Source of the DNA: Candidatus Tectimicrobiota bacterium
GTDB lineage: Bacteria; UBA8248; JACPRG01
DNA length: 14,562 bases
Direction of reading: 5' to 3'
NCBI GenBank assembly: GCA_016190025.1
Contig: JACPRG010000010.1
Coordinates: 1-14,562, forward strand
The stretch's first letter is position 1. The number at the start of each line of letters is the position of its first letter. Below, in pieces: positions 12,978-14,562 of the stretch. The notes under the pieces were generated by a model. That model searched no databases and was not told where the DNA came from. It saw only the letters and a list, made by a program, of their open reading frames with translations. A program made the position numbers and the translations under genes.

Positions 12978-14519
12978 TCAGCCGGTCCTCTCTCGCGCCG
13001 CCGCGAACCACAGGCTCAGAAGGAACGCCGCCGAGACGACGCCCAGGGAGATCCAGAACACGGGAGAGAGGGAGGCGGCCAGCATCCCCTGGAGGGCGGC
13101 GGCGGTTTCCGCCGGAAACTGCCTCATCACTTCAGGGCGCATCAGGTCCCGCGGGCCGGCGATCCCCTGGGAGATTCCCCGGTACAGCGGGTCTGCGGCG
13201 AGGGCCGCCAGGCGACCGGTCAGGCCCCGGCTCATGAGGCCGCCCAGGACCCCGACGGTGACCGATCCCCCCAACTGCCGGAACAGAAAGGTGGAGGACG
13301 TCACGACGCCCAGGTGCGTCTTGGGGACGCTGGTCTGGACGAGGGTCAGGATCATGGTGTAGACGTACCCCATCCCGACGCCCAGGATGCTCATGGCGGC
13401 CGCGACCACCCAGTAGGGGGTCCCGACGCCGACCCGAGAGAGGATCACATAGGCCAGGCAGAGAAAGCCGAAGCCCAGCGAGAGCAGCTTCCTCTCCCCC
13501 CACCTGCGGATCAGGGCGTTCACGCCGATCAGGCTGGAAAGCGACCACCCCAGGCTCAACGGCATCAAGACGGCCCCGGCCCCGATGGCGGAAGAGCCGA
13601 TGACCCCCTGGTAGAAGAGGGGGACGTAGACCGTCGCGGAGAAAAATCCCGCCCCGGTCAAAAACCCCAGGACGCTGGCCACCCGGAACGTCCGGACCCG
13701 GAAGAGCGGCAAGGGGAGAATGGGCTCCTCGGCCCGGGATTCGGTCCAGACGAACCCCCCGAGAAGCGCCAGGCTGGCGGCGAGGAGAACGGCCTCCAGG
13801 GTCCCGAACGGCTTCGGCTCCCCGTGCCCCACGACCAGCAGCAGGGCGACGACACCGCCGAGGAGAGTCATCCCGCCCAGGAAATCCGGCCTCCTCCGCC
13901 GGCGCTCCTCCCGCCTCCTCCCGAGCGCGGTGAGAACGAAAGCCGCCGACGCAAGGCCCGTGGGCAGGTTGATGTAAAAGATCCAACGCCAGGAAATCTT
14001 CTCCACCAGGACCCCGCCGATGAGCGGGCCCATGACGGCGGCGATCCCCCAAACGGCGTTCAACACCCCCATCGCCCGTCCCAGCTTGTCCGGGGGAAAG
14101 AGGGCGCCGAGGACCGTCAGGCTGAGGGCCATGAGAGAGCCGCCCCCCACACCCTGAAGCGCCCGGAAAAAGATGAGCTGGGGCATGCTCTGGGACATCC
14201 CGCACAGGGCCGAGGCGGCCATGAAGACGCCAATGGACACGAGGAAGACGCGCCGGACGCCGTACATGTCGGCGAGCTTGCCGAAGATGGGCGTGACCCC
14301 CACCGACGCCAGGAAGTAGGACGTAAACGCCCAACTGTAGACCTCGATGCCGCCGAGCAGGCCGACGATGGTGGGCATCGCCGTCCCCATGACGGTGATG
14401 TCCAGGGCGGCGAGGAACATGCCCAGGGCGACGCCGAGGACGGCCAGGCTCACCCGGGCCCCGGAGATCTCCGTCCGCTCGCGGGGGGGCGACTCCAGCC
14501 GCCCGCGGCCCGCCGCCAT
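12978..14519 (-). CDS. MFS exporter of the DHA2 (14-TM drug:H+ antiporter) family
   Basis: The 513-residue inner-membrane protein has the length and repeated hydrophobic segments of the 14-helix DHA2 family, which exports drugs or metabolites using the proton gradient. Family motifs are clear: LDITVMGTAMPTI (39-51) in helix 1, motif A GKLADMYGVRR (80-90), motif B RALQGVGGG (119-127) and the antiporter motif C region ending GPLIGG (164-169). A basic cytoplasmic loop (RRREERRRRRP) divides the protein. The start is uncertain: ATG 14519 is used here, but TTG 14546 is in frame and the frame stays open to the window end, so a few more residues could belong. Neither start has a well-placed ribosome binding site. 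The substrate is not predictable; the adjoining SGNH hydrolase might modify an exported glycan or lipid, which is only a guess. Confidence 0.9.
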   Translation of the reverse strand: MAAGRGRLESPPRERTEISGARVSLAVLGVALGMFLAALDITVMGTAMPTIVGLLGGIEVYSWAFTSYFLASVGVTPIFGKLADMYGVRRVFLVSIGVFMAASALCGMSQSMPQLIFFRALQGVGGGSLMALSLTVLGALFPPDKLGRAMGVLNAVWGIAAVMGPLIGGVLVEKISWRWIFYINLPTGLASAAFVLTALGRRREERRRRRPDFLGGMTLLGGVVALLLVVGHGEPKPFGTLEAVLLAASLALLGGFVWTESRAEEPILPLPLFRVRTFRVASVLGFLTGAGFFSATVYVPLFYQGVIGSSAIGAGAVLMPLSLGWSLSSLIGVNALIRRWGERKLLSLGFGFLCLAYVILSRVGVGTPYWVVAAAMSILGVGMGYVYTMILTLVQTSVPKTHLGVVTSSTFLFRQLGGSVTVGVLGGLMSRGLTGRLAALAADPLYRGISQGIAGPRDLMRPEVMRQFPAETAAALQGMLAASLSPVFWISLGVVSAAFLLSLWFAAARERTG

Positions 14520-14562
14520 TTCCCCATCTTGTCTGAAATCAGCCAACTTCCGGATCCAGGCC

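Noticed and set aside
11350..13362. A 670-codon open frame on the plus strand, antisense to the decarboxylase alpha, SGNH and MFS genes
   Set aside because: Same pattern: low-complexity composition, no domain, no ribosome binding site, and fully explained by genes on the other strand.

Overview
The window is GC-rich bacterial chromosome (roughly two-thirds G+C by eye) with tightly packed genes, mostly on the minus strand. Several starts are GTG or TTG. A predicted outer-membrane beta-barrel protein, an LptM-type lipoprotein and a meso-diaminopimelate (DAP) pathway point to a diderm with DAP-type peptidoglycan. The gene order argH-lptM-lysA-dapF-dapA-dapB is familiar from Deltaproteobacteria-like and NC10/Rokubacteria-like lineages. 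That placement is inference; no rRNA or tRNA gene is present to settle it. No gene-free stretch reaches 300 bases, and I see no CRISPR array, insertion sequence or prophage.

Plus strand, 1-1894: the 3' end of a CoA-transferase subunit B gene, then a metallo-beta-lactamase-fold hydrolase of the UPF0173/YtkL type, then a short and divergent GalU-like nucleotidyltransferase. This last gene faces an outer-membrane protein gene across a 136-base convergent gap.

Minus strand, read in transcription order from about 10100 down to 2031: argH, a 40-residue lipoprotein (lptM-like, overlapping the end of argH), lysA, dapF, dapA, a secreted S41/CtpA-type protease, dapB, and an outer-membrane beta-barrel protein. 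A good promoter candidate with a small dyad at the predicted transcription start precedes lysA. The pairs lysA/dapF and ctpA/dapB overlap by GTGA, so the protease is embedded in the lysine/DAP operon. DAP feeds both lysine (LysA) and peptidoglycan cross-links, so an envelope protease and a barrel protein suggest an amino-acid/envelope cluster. The steps between tetrahydrodipicolinate and LL-DAP (dapL, or dapD/argD/dapE) are not in the window.

Minus strand, 11802 to 10232: a second probable operon with its own candidate promoter and a terminator-like hairpin. It encodes the two halves of a thiamine-diphosphate decarboxylase (ComD/ComE or phosphonopyruvate decarboxylase-like), followed by a VOC/glyoxalase-fold protein. 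Its substrate cannot be read from the window, and this is the most open functional question here.

Minus strand, 14519 to 11914: a 14-TM DHA2-type MFS exporter and a membrane-anchored SGNH/GDSL-type hydrolase, directly abutting.

Nothing here is clearly a new biological system. The observations most worth checking are the unassigned split decarboxylase with its VOC partner, the protease coupled to dapB, the very small lptM gene, the lysA promoter/dyad, and the divergent nucleotidyltransferase.
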